DNA of 64,000 bases from Deltaproteobacteria bacterium (GCA_029261815.1 JAJDAQ010000073.1:42642-106641); one strand, 5' to 3'. Positions 1 through 8,368 are shown, counted from the stretch's first letter. Notes: a model not told the origin generated them from the letters alone. Numbers and translations are program-made.

Positions 1-493
1 CCAGCAGCTCACGCGAGTAGTCTCGGATGTCGCAGTCATGGACGGCGATCATGCGGGCCCGGTCAGCGGCGATGACGGCTCCCATCGCCAGCCACACCCC
101 CCGCCCCTTCCCTGCGGGACCTGGGTCGAGTCCCTCGTCGGCCAGCGTCCGGATCAACGCTTGAAGCCGCGGTCCATCGTTCCAGAGCAAGGTCGGCGCA
201 CCACCATCGACTGTCCGGACACCGCTGAACGCAAGACACATCTCGTCGAAGTGCTCGCGCGTCGGTGCGCCGTCGACCGAAACGATGACCTGCGAGAGGT
301 ACGGCACATGCTTGAGCTGGTCGATGATGCCCTTGAGCGCCACATCGTGCAGTTCGGAGTAGAGGCACGGCAGGACCAGCGCGATGGGACGGCCCTCCGC
401 ATGCGCCAACAGCTCACGCTCCAATGAGACGATGTCTCGCCGGCCGAGCCGATGGAGGGTGCTGATCACGCCTGTCTGATGAAAGTCCGACAC
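1..493 (-). CDS. Glycosyltransferase resembling glucosyl-3-phosphoglycerate synthase (partial, C-terminus outside window)
   Basis: The minus strand is open from a GTG at 493 to the window edge and gives about 164 N-terminal residues. Visible blocks are HQTGVISTLHRL near the start, ALVLPCLYSEL, LSQVIVSVDGA, LLWNDGPRLQAL, GKGRGVWLAMG and the metal-binding-type HDCDIRDY. This order is typical of GT2/GT81-like enzymes annotated as glucosyl-3-phosphoglycerate synthase (glucosylglycerate, a compatible solute). Acceptor specificity cannot be read from this part. The start is GTG with only a weak AGGGG-type ribosome site about 15 bases upstream, but the residues right after it match the usual family N-terminus. 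The family assignment is from recalled motifs; the precise substrate is inference. Confidence 0.85.
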   Translation of the reverse strand, partial: MSDFHQTGVISTLHRLGRRDIVSLERELLAHAEGRPIALVLPCLYSELHDVALKGIIDQLKHVPYLSQVIVSVDGAPTREHFDEMCLAFSGVRTVDGGAPTLLWNDGPRLQALIRTLADEGLDPGPAGKGRGVWLAMGAVIAADRARMIAVHDCDIRDYSRELL

Positions 494-556
494 GCACAGA
501 CCCTGACACCCCTACGAGGTCGGATCAAGACCGGGGAGAACCCTGGCCCGAGGCGA

Positions 557-886
557 TCAGGCCGGGGTCAGGACGTCGCCCGACTCTTCGAGGAGCCGGA
601 GGGCCTCAGGATCGATCTCGTTGAACTCAAGACCGATGTCCATCGTCAGCGGGTCCAGCTCGGTGGCCCAATTGACGGTGCCCACCGCGACCACCGTGTG
701 CGTGCCCACGTTGAAGGTCACGCGGATGCGGTCCCCGAGGTCGAGCTCGCAGCCCACCGCTTCGAAGCGGATGCCACCTGCGGACACGTTGCGCGAGACG
801 CCGAGTTGGTCCCCCGAATCCAGCATCGCGAAGGAGATGACCTGGTCGGTCCCGATCCGGGCATATTTGCGGCGTTCATCCGACAT
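557..886 (-). CDS. PilZ domain protein, probable c-di-GMP receptor
   Basis: A 109-residue single-domain protein. It carries both halves of the PilZ c-di-GMP signature: an Arg-rich block RRKYARI at residues 5-11 and RNVSAGGIRF about 30 residues later (the [D/N]xSxxG element). A beta-barrel-like remainder ends in GLEFNEID. PilZ domains bind cyclic di-GMP and pass the signal to a partner, commonly in motility, exopolysaccharide or secretion control. The ATG at 886 is preferred over an upstream in-frame start because it sits just before the conserved RRKYAR block. It lies between a Y-family polymerase gene and a glycosyltransferase gene on the same strand; the glycosyltransferase could be its output, but nothing in the sequence proves that. 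Confidence 0.88.
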   Translation of the reverse strand: MSDERRKYARIGTDQVISFAMLDSGDQLGVSRNVSAGGIRFEAVGCELDLGDRIRVTFNVGTHTVVAVGTVNWATELDPLTMDIGLEFNEIDPEALRLLEESGDVLTPA

Positions 887-964
887 ACCCGGGCTTCTTC
901 GGCCGGCAACTCTTCGGGCTTTAGCCCGCAACCCGGGAGCGGTACGTCGCGCCCCAGGGGAGCG

Positions 965-2020
965 CTAGCGGCCAAAGAGATCGAGCTGCCGATCGTCGCT
1001 CCGCGAACGGACAAGGCCCTGGAGGGCCAGCCCAAGGCCGCGAATCGGCCGACTTCCCGCCTGGGTGCGAGCCAGCAGTTCGAACGCGACCTCGCGAATC
1101 GGCCCTGCCCCGGTGACCGGTCGCAGCAGGGTGCGGCTCCGCGTCATGGGTTGCGCTTCTTCGACGTAGCGAACCTTGAGGACGAGACGTCTCGCCGCGA
1201 GCCGCTCACGCGCCAGCGCAAGCTCAAGGCCATTCGCGAGGACCGTCAGGTGGTCCTCTAGCGCTCCCCGGTCCAATTCAGGGTCATCGAGGGTCAACTC
1301 CTGGGAGAGGCTGCGAGAGTGGGCCGCCGGACGGACCCGACCCGCATCCTGGCCCATGGCGTACGCCAGGGTCGTCAGCCCGTGGTTCCCGAGGTACTCC
1401 TCGATGACGGCTCGGCCCAGAGCAACGAAATCAGCCACCGTTCGAACCCCGAGGGTCTCGAGCGTGGAGGCCGTCCGGGGACCCACACCGGGCAAGCGCA
1501 CGACGGGGAGCGGATCGAGAAAGCGTCGAACCTCGGAAACCGCGACCCATGAAACTGGTTGTTTTTCAGGCTCTTCGGCGACAATCTTCGCCAGGAACTT
1601 CATGGGCGCGATGCCGACGCAAAGCGGCAAGCCCATCTCCTTCTGGATCGCCATCCGAAGCGCCGGGCCGAATTGCTCCGGTGGATCGTCTCGCTCGACC
1701 AGGTCGAGATACGCCGCCCCGAGCCCCGCCGCTTCGACGCGATCGGTCTCGCGGCGCAGCCGTGCCCGCAAGTCGGCATCGACTTCGCGATACCGCTTCA
1801 TGTCCGTCCGCACCGCCCGGGCCTGCGGGCAGTGCGTCAAGGCTTCAACCACCGGCATGCCGAGCTGTACCCCCGCCAGCCGGGCATCCTCCGTCATCGC
1901 CTGGACGGTGCCGCGCTTGCGCGGATCTCCGCCGACGATGACCGGGGCAGCCGCGAGCGTCGCATCCCGCCGGCGTTCCACCTCGGCGTAGAAGCCGGGT
2001 ACGAACACGTAGACGAGCAC
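965..2020 (-). CDS. Y-family DNA polymerase homologue with catalytic residues lost (ImuB-like)
   Basis: A 351-residue protein with a DinB/ImuB layout: palm/fingers (VEALTHCPQARAV, YREVDADLRARL), helix-hairpin-helix (VVRLPGVGPRTASTLETLG) and a little-finger C-domain. The motif that reads VDMDAFYA in active DinB is YVFVPGFYA here, and SLDEAYLD is GLGAAYLD, so all three metal-binding carboxylates and the neighbouring Glu are gone. The C-terminus ends QLDLFGR, a good beta-clamp-binding pentapeptide. ImuB proteins are known inactive Y-family members that act as scaffolds for DnaE2, but they are usually longer, and no imuA or dnaE2 is nearby. The GTG start at 2020 lies 2 bases after the upstream stop and places the first beta strand at the N-terminus as in the family. 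Confidence 0.88.
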   Translation of the reverse strand: MLVYVFVPGFYAEVERRRDATLAAAPVIVGGDPRKRGTVQAMTEDARLAGVQLGMPVVEALTHCPQARAVRTDMKRYREVDADLRARLRRETDRVEAAGLGAAYLDLVERDDPPEQFGPALRMAIQKEMGLPLCVGIAPMKFLAKIVAEEPEKQPVSWVAVSEVRRFLDPLPVVRLPGVGPRTASTLETLGVRTVADFVALGRAVIEEYLGNHGLTTLAYAMGQDAGRVRPAAHSRSLSQELTLDDPELDRGALEDHLTVLANGLELALARERLAARRLVLKVRYVEEAQPMTRSRTLLRPVTGAGPIREVAFELLARTQAGSRPIRGLGLALQGLVRSRSDDRQLDLFGR

Positions 2021-2022
2021 GA

Positions 2023-4452
2023 CTAGGGCGCTCCGGCATCCGGCGGCGGCACAAGCTTCAGGCGCGCCACCGGTCCGTCCTCGACCACGGGATCGCTCGT
2101 TGAAAGGAGCGACGGCTGTCCTCGGCGCCAACCATCGAGCCGATCCTGCGCGTGTCGGTGACCGGGGTGCTCGGACTGTCCGGGTGCGATCTGGGTCAAG
2201 GCTTGATCCAGGTTGCCCGCGTCGACAGCGAAACGGTAGGCCGAAACGACCGAAACCTCGCCGGTCCCCTCCCGATCGAGATCTGCTTGCGCGACGCTAT
2301 GCCGGCTTCCGCCGATCGGAAACGGACCGATTCCGAGCGGGTCCGGCCAGGCGCCTCGCCAAAGGGGTCGGAAGCGCAAGGAATGCAAACGACCCCAGCG
2401 CCATTTGTCGCGGTTCGCGCCCAGATCAACCGACAGCCGTAGCCACGTCTGCTGCAGACTCTCGCGAACCATCGGCGCCAGGTGCGCCGGCGCGGTCCAG
2501 ACCTGCTCAGGAGACCCGCCATGCGCGGCCCACGCCAGAGCGTCCGCTAGCCAGCCATCGGGCTCCATCCGAGGCATCTGGAACATCCGATGGGCCACCG
2601 CATGCCCGACCGCCGACTCGAGGACTGCCCACGAAAGCCGACGCGAGAAGACGTGATAGGCCGCAGCCCCGCGACTTTGAAGATCCGCATTGCCGTCCCA
2701 ATCCCTCAGGAGATCGGCGATCTCGGCCTCCTCGTGGCTCAACTCGCCCGCCAGCGCGAGCGCGCGACCCACAATGGCGCGCGCGCCACTCGCCGCCGTA
2801 TCGCGCTGCAGGTCGACCAGGACAGCCAGATCGATCGGTCCGTCGTCGGCCGCCAGCTGCAGGCGCTCTTCGATTCGTGCCCGTTCTGGGCCGAGGCGGA
2901 TCACCGGCTCCAACCGACCGCTACCCCGCAACGGCGCGCGCCCGGCTGCGATCGCCCAGGGGCGCGCGGGCCCCAGGCGCTCGCTCGGAAGCTCGTCGGG
3001 GTCGAGAAAACCCGCCCAGTCATAGGAAGGGTTTCCGGCGGGCACGGGCTGAAAGCCGGACGCAACCTCACGCGCAGGTGCGGCGCCGGCGACCCGCACG
3101 CCTCCCCCGGACTCCGATGCCACCCATGCGAGCGCGATCAGGGGTTCCCGGTGACGCGCCATGGCGCGCTCGACATCGGCGCTACTGCGCGCGCGGCTGA
3201 GCGCGACGAATCCATCGATGCCACCAACGCGTTGTCCCGTCCAGCGCAGCGAGAGCGGCCGGTCCGCACCGAGCAGTTCCTCCACCAATGGCCGACCCTG
3301 TGTCGAGCGGACGACTTCCGTGTGGTTCGCGGCGCCGCGCACGCGAATCGTCTCCTCACGCTGATCGAGCGATCGCCAGCGTCGACCGCGCATGACCCGA
3401 GAAGGGTCCTCACGAAACAACGTCTCTTCCACGAGATCCATCACGAGGGCCGGCGCGTGGGTTGCACTCCACGCGACGTCGCCGTTGAAACCGGCCCAGA
3501 AGATCGGCACCCCCGGCAGCATTGCGCCAGCCACTTCGATTCCCGGAGCCCGGACGTGTACCTCGTAGACGGGCGCGGGGATCTGCGGGGGCGCATGGAG
3601 ATCGCCCGCAAGCAACGCGCTTCCGCGCCGGGTGAAGCGTCCAGAGACCACCCAGGCCGCACTCCCAACGTGGGGGCCCGCCAACCCGCCGAAGCGACGA
3701 AGAGGCGCCACGGGACCGTCGGGAAGCTGCAGAGAGGGGGGAGCGCGAAAGTCCGCACGGGTCGGCGGCGGCCGCGTGTCACGTTGGCTCGGGAAGAAGC
3801 CGCGTGCGGCGATCGGCCCGATCTGACGCACAACGGCTTCGTAGGTCAGGGTCTCGTCCACAACGTCGGCGAGTTGCCAGGCGCGGAGCTTCGCGATGGC
3901 CAGGGAGTCCGATGCGGTCCAGGCCGCGACGTGCTCGATTCCGACCGGGACTCCGGCCGGCAGGGATGCCTCTCCGGTAGCAGCGCGCGCCAGCCAGGCG
4001 TTGATGCCAGCTGCGAACGCACTCAGGACCTGCCGCGACTCCGATGAGGCGCGCGCCAGGTCACGGTCTGCGAGGCCCCCGAAGTCGAGAGTACGTGCCC
4101 AGCGGTCAGCCGGGAGCGCCTCGGCGCCCGCCCATTCCGCCGCCTCCCCACGGGCCAGCCGGCGCAACCACAGCATCTGCCCCAGGCGGTCTTGCGCCTG
4201 TACGAAACCCACCGCCATCCAGGCATCGGAGGCGTGCTCGGCACGGACGTGGGGCACCCCGTTGCGGTCGCGGACCACATCGAGCTCCGCACGCAGGCCC
4301 GGCAACTCGAGGATCCCCTCTTCGGTTGGATGAGCGGCCCGAATCTGGCGCTGCGCCTCCAGCCAGCGCGCGCCGAACGCGAGCGCAACACCAACGAATA
4401 TCACCGTCAGCGCGAGCCTCCGCCGTTGCCCTTTGGGCCTGGCGGTGGCCAT
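2023..4452 (-). CDS. Penicillin acylase family (Ntn-hydrolase) protein, membrane anchored
   Basis: An 809-residue protein of the S45 penicillin/AHL acylase family, whose members cleave amide bonds of acylated substrates after autoprocessing. The N-terminus has Arg/Lys residues followed by a membrane segment (LALTVIFVGVALAFGARW), which suggests a signal anchor. Family blocks are visible: VRDRNGVPHVRAEHASDAW, FVQAQDRLGQMLWLRR, then the presumed new beta-chain N-terminus in GSAAWVVSGR and LLAGDLHAPPQIP. The nucleophile Ser is present, but the usual Asn after it (SNxW) is Ala. Start chosen at the ATG with GGAGGAAGG about 10 bases upstream; a longer start lacks this. The natural substrate is unknown. 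It lies directly upstream of the Y-family gene with a 2-base gap. Confidence 0.88.
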   Translation of the reverse strand: MATARPKGQRRRLALTVIFVGVALAFGARWLEAQRQIRAAHPTEEGILELPGLRAELDVVRDRNGVPHVRAEHASDAWMAVGFVQAQDRLGQMLWLRRLARGEAAEWAGAEALPADRWARTLDFGGLADRDLARASSESRQVLSAFAAGINAWLARAATGEASLPAGVPVGIEHVAAWTASDSLAIAKLRAWQLADVVDETLTYEAVVRQIGPIAARGFFPSQRDTRPPPTRADFRAPPSLQLPDGPVAPLRRFGGLAGPHVGSAAWVVSGRFTRRGSALLAGDLHAPPQIPAPVYEVHVRAPGIEVAGAMLPGVPIFWAGFNGDVAWSATHAPALVMDLVEETLFREDPSRVMRGRRWRSLDQREETIRVRGAANHTEVVRSTQGRPLVEELLGADRPLSLRWTGQRVGGIDGFVALSRARSSADVERAMARHREPLIALAWVASESGGGVRVAGAAPAREVASGFQPVPAGNPSYDWAGFLDPDELPSERLGPARPWAIAAGRAPLRGSGRLEPVIRLGPERARIEERLQLAADDGPIDLAVLVDLQRDTAASGARAIVGRALALAGELSHEEAEIADLLRDWDGNADLQSRGAAAYHVFSRRLSWAVLESAVGHAVAHRMFQMPRMEPDGWLADALAWAAHGGSPEQVWTAPAHLAPMVRESLQQTWLRLSVDLGANRDKWRWGRLHSLRFRPLWRGAWPDPLGIGPFPIGGSRHSVAQADLDREGTGEVSVVSAYRFAVDAGNLDQALTQIAPGQSEHPGHRHAQDRLDGWRRGQPSLLSTSDPVVEDGPVARLKLVPPPDAGAP

Positions 4453-4761
4453 CTCGATGTTGCCTTCCTCCACCCCCTGGAGCCCCCTCTCGAACCAAGG
4501 GTATCGGACCGCGCGCACCCGCTCCCGAGGCTCTTTGCAAGATGCGGCGAAGGCGGCCGATCGGTATACCATCGGCCGCCCTGCCCCGCGGGCGCGAAAG
4601 CCGCCGGTCTAACCGTTGCGGGCCTCCGCGACACAGATTGCGAGTGACGCTCGCTTCACCTCAAACGGCCCCTGGCCGAAGAATCGTCCCATGACCCGCC
4701 CGCTCGGCCCCCGCCCCGACTGTTCGCGCGCCCTGATCTCTACGGCCAGCCAGAGGCCGTC
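4453..4761. other. Divergent intergenic region between acylase and pgk
   Basis: No convincing gene. This stretch separates divergently read genes, so it should hold both promoters. No strong -35/-10 pair is evident; the clearest structure is the inverted repeat listed at 4553-4579. Confidence 0.6.
4553..4579. promoter_or_regulatory. Perfect inverted repeat, possible operator
   Basis: GCGGCCGAT and ATCGGCCGC form 9-base perfect arms around a 9-base centre that itself holds the palindrome GGTATACC. It lies between two divergent genes and no T-run follows, so an operator is likelier than a terminator. Function is inferred from position only. Confidence 0.4.
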
Positions 4762-5949
4762 ATGACGATCCTGTCCATCGACGATCTGCTCGCTGCGGGC
4801 GTTCGCGGCCAACGCGTCTTCGTGCGAGCGGATCTCAATGTCCCGCTCGCTGGCGGCCGGGTGGGCGACGACACGCGAATCCGGTCTGCGCTGGGAACCC
4901 TCCGCCGGCTGCTCGCCGCCGGCGCCCGAGTCGTGCTCGCGTCTCATCTGGGGCGGCCCAAGGGGAAAAACGATGCGGCGCTCTCGCTGCGACCGGTCGG
5001 GCAGCGTCTCAGCGAACTCCTGGGCCGGGACATCGGCTTCTGCGAGACCTGCCACGGACCGGCGGCCGAGGCCGCGGTCAACCTGCTGAAGGACGGGCAG
5101 CTCCTCCTGTTGGAGAACGTGCGCTTCGAAGCCGGCGAGTCGCAGAACGACCCGACACTGGCACAGGCCTTCGCCAACCTGGCGGACGCGTATGTCAACG
5201 ATGCGTTTGGAACCGCCCACCGCGCCCACGCGTCAACCGCCGGCGTCGCAAGACTGATCCCCCGTCGGGCAGCCGGAGATCTGCTCCGCAGTGAACTCGA
5301 GAAGCTCGCCGAAGTCCGTGACCCCGAGCGCCCGCTATTGTGCCTGCTAGGCGGCGCCAAGGTCTCGGACAAACTTGCGGTCCTCGAAGCACTCGCGCCG
5401 CACACGGATGTGCTCTGTATCGGCGGGGCAATGGCCTACACGTTCCTCCACGTACTGGGCCAGCCGGTGGGCACATCGCGCGTCGAAGCGGATCGCTATG
5501 TCGACGCGGAACGCGTCCTCGCCGCCGCGGAACGCGCAGGTCGTCGACTCCTGCTCCCCACGGATCACGTCGTCGCGGAAGTCTTCGAAGCCGATGCGCC
5601 CCACCAGATCGTCGAGATCATTCCCGATGGCTGGATGGCACTCGACATCGGCCCCGCAACGGCCGCCGCATACGCGGCCGAGATCCAGACGGCCCGGACC
5701 CTGTTCTGGAACGGACCCATGGGTGTATTCGAGATGCCCGCATTCGCCGCCGGCACCCGCGCCGTGGCCGAGGCCGTCGCGGCATCAAAAGCGAACACGA
5801 TCGTTGGCGGGGGCGACTCGCTGGCGGCAGTGAATCAGCTCGGCGTCGCGGACCGCGTCAGTCATCTCTCGACCGGCGGCGGCGCGTCGCTCGAGTTCGT
5901 CCAGGGACTCCCGCTGCCGGGCGTCGTTGCGCTGGAGGGTTCCGAATGA
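4762..5949 (+). CDS. pgk: Phosphoglycerate kinase
   Basis: A 395-residue glycolytic and gluconeogenic enzyme that transfers a phosphoryl group between 1,3-bisphosphoglycerate and ADP. Family signatures are complete: VFVRADLNVPL near residue 20, the substrate-binding HLGRPKG, ENVRFEAGE, YVNDAFGTAHRAHAST, LLGGAKVSDK, the nucleotide-loop WNGPMGVFE and the C-terminal IVGGGDSLAA with STGGGASLE. Length is normal for a bacterial PGK. A modest AGAGG site lies upstream of the ATG. The stop overlaps the tpiA start by 4 bases (ATGA), so translation is probably coupled. No gapA lies upstream in this window, which is a common partner in other genomes. Confidence 0.98.
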   Translation: MTILSIDDLLAAGVRGQRVFVRADLNVPLAGGRVGDDTRIRSALGTLRRLLAAGARVVLASHLGRPKGKNDAALSLRPVGQRLSELLGRDIGFCETCHGPAAEAAVNLLKDGQLLLLENVRFEAGESQNDPTLAQAFANLADAYVNDAFGTAHRAHASTAGVARLIPRRAAGDLLRSELEKLAEVRDPERPLLCLLGGAKVSDKLAVLEALAPHTDVLCIGGAMAYTFLHVLGQPVGTSRVEADRYVDAERVLAAAERAGRRLLLPTDHVVAEVFEADAPHQIVEIIPDGWMALDIGPATAAAYAAEIQTARTLFWNGPMGVFEMPAFAAGTRAVAEAVAASKANTIVGGGDSLAAVNQLGVADRVSHLSTGGGASLEFVQGLPLPGVVALEGSE

Positions 5950-6719
5950 GACGCCCGATCCTGGCTGCGAACTGGAAAATGCAGATGGGTGTCGCGGAGG
6001 CCATCGCCTATGCCGACCGCTTCCTGGGCCTCATCGCCGAGCCCACGGCCGTCGACGTAATCCTGGCCCCGCCCGCCACTGCGCTCGACGCACTGGGGCA
6101 ACGCCTGGCCCAGAGCCCGGTCGCGCTCGCGGCCCAGAACGTCCATCCAGCAGCCGGCGGAGCCTTCACGGGAGAGCTGTCGGCCGGGATGCTGTCTGAG
6201 GTGGGTTGCCGATACGCGATCGTCGGGCACAGCGAGCGTCGCACGCTTCTGGGCGAGACCAGCGAGTTCGTCGGCGCGAAAGCCCGTGCCCTCCTCGAAG
6301 CGGGGATCACACCGATCGTGTGTTGCGGTGAGACCGACGACGAGCGCGAGTCTGGCCGCACCTTCGACGTAATCAGCGAGCAGCTCGAAATCAGCCTCGG
6401 CGAGATCCCGGCTGACCGTGGCGCGGATCTGGTGGTGGCCTATGAACCCATCTGGGCGATCGGGACCGGCAAGACAGCCACTCCCGAGACGGCCCAGGAA
6501 GTACATGCGATGATTCGCGAGCGCCTGCGGGACCGGTTCGGTGACGCGGCAGCGGAAATTCGCATTCAATACGGCGGAAGCGTCAAACCCGACAACGTGG
6601 CGGCGCTGATGTCCCAAACTGATATCGACGGCGCCCTGGTGGGCGGCGCGAGCCTCGACCCTGAATCGTTCGCCGAGATCGTCCGGCTGAGCGTGATCCC
6701 GACCGGAGACCCCCAATGA
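5946..6719 (+). CDS. tpiA: Triosephosphate isomerase
   Basis: A 257-residue TIM barrel that interconverts dihydroxyacetone phosphate and glyceraldehyde 3-phosphate. The active-site residues are in place: Asn and Lys in AANWKM at the N-terminus, His in VGHSERR, the catalytic Glu in VVAYEPIWAIGTGKTA (flexible loop 6 follows), and the phosphate-binding IQYGGSVKPDN and GALVGGASL. It overlaps pgk at its start and secG at its end, each by the 4-base ATGA arrangement, so the three genes form one tightly coupled operon. Confidence 0.98.
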   Translation: MRRPILAANWKMQMGVAEAIAYADRFLGLIAEPTAVDVILAPPATALDALGQRLAQSPVALAAQNVHPAAGGAFTGELSAGMLSEVGCRYAIVGHSERRTLLGETSEFVGAKARALLEAGITPIVCCGETDDERESGRTFDVISEQLEISLGEIPADRGADLVVAYEPIWAIGTGKTATPETAQEVHAMIRERLRDRFGDAAAEIRIQYGGSVKPDNVAALMSQTDIDGALVGGASLDPESFAEIVRLSVIPTGDPQ

Positions 6720-7153
6720 CCCTGTTCATCACTGTCCTGCACGTCCTGGTGTGCATCTTCCTGATCGTGGTCGTGCTGCTCCAGCGCGGCAAGGGAGCCG
6801 AGGTCGGCGCCATGTTCGGCGGCGGTGGAGCCGGCACCATGTTCGGCTCGCGGGGCGCCAGCAACCTCTTTACCAAGCTCACCACGGGCTCGGCCACGGT
6901 CTTCATGCTGACGAGCCTCTTCCTCGCCGTCGCGGGCCAGGACAACTCGACGAGCGACTTGTTCGACGAAGTCGTGCCGGCCGACAGCGGGTTCGAGGAA
7001 ACCGCACCGGCCACTTCGCCTTTCGAGTCGAGCGAAGGCGACCCTACTGGCTTCGAAGAAATCCCGGCCGACGTGCCGCAGACCAGCGAGCCCTCAGCGG
7101 AGACACCGGTCACTCCTGAGCCCGCTGCCGCAACGCCGCCAACGACCGGATAG
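6716..7153 (+). CDS. secG: Preprotein translocase subunit SecG
   Basis: A 145-residue inner-membrane protein of the SecYEG channel, which stimulates SecA-driven export. The core is typical: a first membrane segment (TVLHVLVCIFLIVVVLLQRGKG), the conserved MFGGGGAGTMFGSRGASN loop, then a second segment (ATVFMLTSLFLAVAG). After residue 80 comes a long acidic, Pro/Thr/Ser-rich low-complexity tail that makes it longer than many SecG proteins. The pgk-tpiA-secG order is a recurrent bacterial arrangement. The gene starts in a 4-base overlap with tpiA and is followed 45 bases later by a tRNA-Leu gene. Confidence 0.96.
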   Translation: MTLFITVLHVLVCIFLIVVVLLQRGKGAEVGAMFGGGGAGTMFGSRGASNLFTKLTTGSATVFMLTSLFLAVAGQDNSTSDLFDEVVPADSGFEETAPATSPFESSEGDPTGFEEIPADVPQTSEPSAETPVTPEPAAATPPTTG

Positions 7154-7198
7154 GGCTACCCGGGGCCAGCAGCAGTCGTTAGAATGCTCGGCCCTCGT

Positions 7199-7285
7199 GC
7201 GGCAGTGGCGGAACTGGTAGACGCGCATGGTTGAGGGCCATGTCCGAGCAATCGGGTGGAGGTTCGAGTCCTCTCTGCCGCACCA
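7199..7285 (+). tRNA. tRNA-Leu (anticodon GAG)
   Basis: Acceptor stem GCGGCAG pairs with CTGCCGC and is followed by an encoded ACCA end. The D-arm contains AACTGGTAGAC. The anticodon arm CATGG-TTGAGGG-CCATG places GAG at positions 34-36 (reads CUC/CUU). A variable stem as expected for a class II tRNA lies between TGTCCGAGCAATCGGGTGG and the T-arm GGTTCGAGTCC. Confidence 0.97.
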
Positions 7286-7455
7286 ACCACTTACCCTTCC
7301 CGATCATCCGCCCCGGGAAGGCAGGCAAGCCGGTCTCTTTCGCCGAAGAGCCTGATGGACTCGGCGAGAGGTGGACCGTCCGCCCGCCACGGATTTGAAA
7401 TCCGTAGGTCTGCCGAAACACGGAGTGTATCCTGCGTGCCCGCAGGCGCGGCGGG

Positions 7456-7677
7456 CTACGCCTCTTGAGCGATCTCAGGCCGGCGCGGTGCCCACGGATC
7501 CCTCGCCGCGGGGACCGGCGATTCGTGGAGGTGACCCAGTAGCTCGGTCAGCCCCATGGCTCCGAGGACAAGGGCAGCGGGAAGCCATTGGCCAGACGCA
7601 ATGCCTGCGACGGCGATCGCCGCAGCGAGCGCCGGATAGAGACGACGCGTCCAAGAACTGGGCTGGGCATTCTGCAT
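7456..7677 (-). CDS. Small two-segment membrane protein, function unknown
   Basis: A 73-residue protein not recognised as a family. After a short polar N-terminus it has two hydrophobic stretches (LYPALAAAIAVAGIAS and LPAALVLGAMGLTELLGHL) separated by GQW, then a Pro/Arg-rich soluble tail. The ATG at 7677 follows GGGAGG at good spacing, which supports this start over a longer in-frame option. It is the last gene of the minus-strand series that begins with dnaK, 67 bases after the DsbA-like gene. Confidence 0.6.
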   Translation of the reverse strand: MQNAQPSSWTRRLYPALAAAIAVAGIASGQWLPAALVLGAMGLTELLGHLHESPVPAARDPWAPRRPEIAQEA

Positions 7678-7744
7678 CGGAGACCTCCCTGTATGGTGAG
7701 GTGGCCTTGGATGGGCAGAAGTGTCAGAGAATCGGCACCGCGCC

Positions 7745-8368
7745 TCAGGACGCGTCCAGAACGCCGCCGAGCAGTCGTTCGATCCAGCGGCGGTAGGTTT
7801 CGAGGGGCTGCGCCCCCGACACGAAGGCATCGGTGCCGGCGACCCGGACCGCGGGGACCCCGGTCACGCCGAGTTCCAGGGCTTCGTTGTGCTGCGATGC
7901 CGTCTCTTCGAGGAGGGCCGGATCCGCGGCTGCAGCAAACGCGGCCTCTTCCAGCCCGGCTTCCGCCCAGATCGCGCGAAGGGTGTCGGGCGCGCTGATG
8001 TCGCGGTTGTCCTCGAAGTAGGCGCGGAGCAGACGGGCGTGGACCTCGGTGAACGCTTCATCTCCGACGAGTTGCGCAGCCTTCGCGACGAGATGAGCCG
8101 GCACGCTGTGACTCGGCGGGCCCTCAGTCGTCTCCCAGACCCGGAATCGCGGCGCGTCGGGCTCCGAAGCCGGCCGCAGCCAGCTCTGCGTGTAGCGCAT
8201 GAACTTCTCGAGATCGCGCTGTCCCGGACGCGGCCGAAGCAGGTAGCTCTTGAACCCCAGTTGCAGATCCTCGCCGAACTCCGCTTCGAGGATCCCGAGG
8301 CGATGATCCGCGAGATGGCACCATGGGCACAGGTAGTCGGACCAGACTTCCAGGCGAACGGGCCTCAC
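7745..8368 (-). CDS. DsbA/FrnE-family thioredoxin-fold oxidoreductase
   Basis: A 207-residue protein with the DsbA-like fold: CPWC at residues 14-17 after RLEVWSDYL, a helical insert with FMRYTQSW, and the cis-Pro loop VTGVPAVRVAG near the end. There is no signal peptide, so it is probably a cytosolic thiol-disulfide oxidoreductase of the FrnE/2-hydroxychromene-isomerase-like group. The GTG start overlaps the stop of the flavin reductase gene by 4 bases (GTGA), which fixes the start and indicates coupling. Redox pairing with the flavin reductase is suggested by position only. Confidence 0.9.
   Translation of the reverse strand: MRPVRLEVWSDYLCPWCHLADHRLGILEAEFGEDLQLGFKSYLLRPRPGQRDLEKFMRYTQSWLRPASEPDAPRFRVWETTEGPPSHSVPAHLVAKAAQLVGDEAFTEVHARLLRAYFEDNRDISAPDTLRAIWAEAGLEEAAFAAAADPALLEETASQHNEALELGVTGVPAVRVAGTDAFVSGAQPLETYRRWIERLLGGVLDAS

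Noticed and set aside
917..930. CGGGC-TTTA-GCCCG hairpin between the PilZ and Y-family polymerase genes
   Set aside because: Stem of only 5 bases with no T-run on either strand; not enough to call a terminator.
2590..4047. A 485-codon plus-strand frame inside the acylase gene
   Set aside because: Opposite strand of a well-supported Ntn-hydrolase gene; no recognisable motif.
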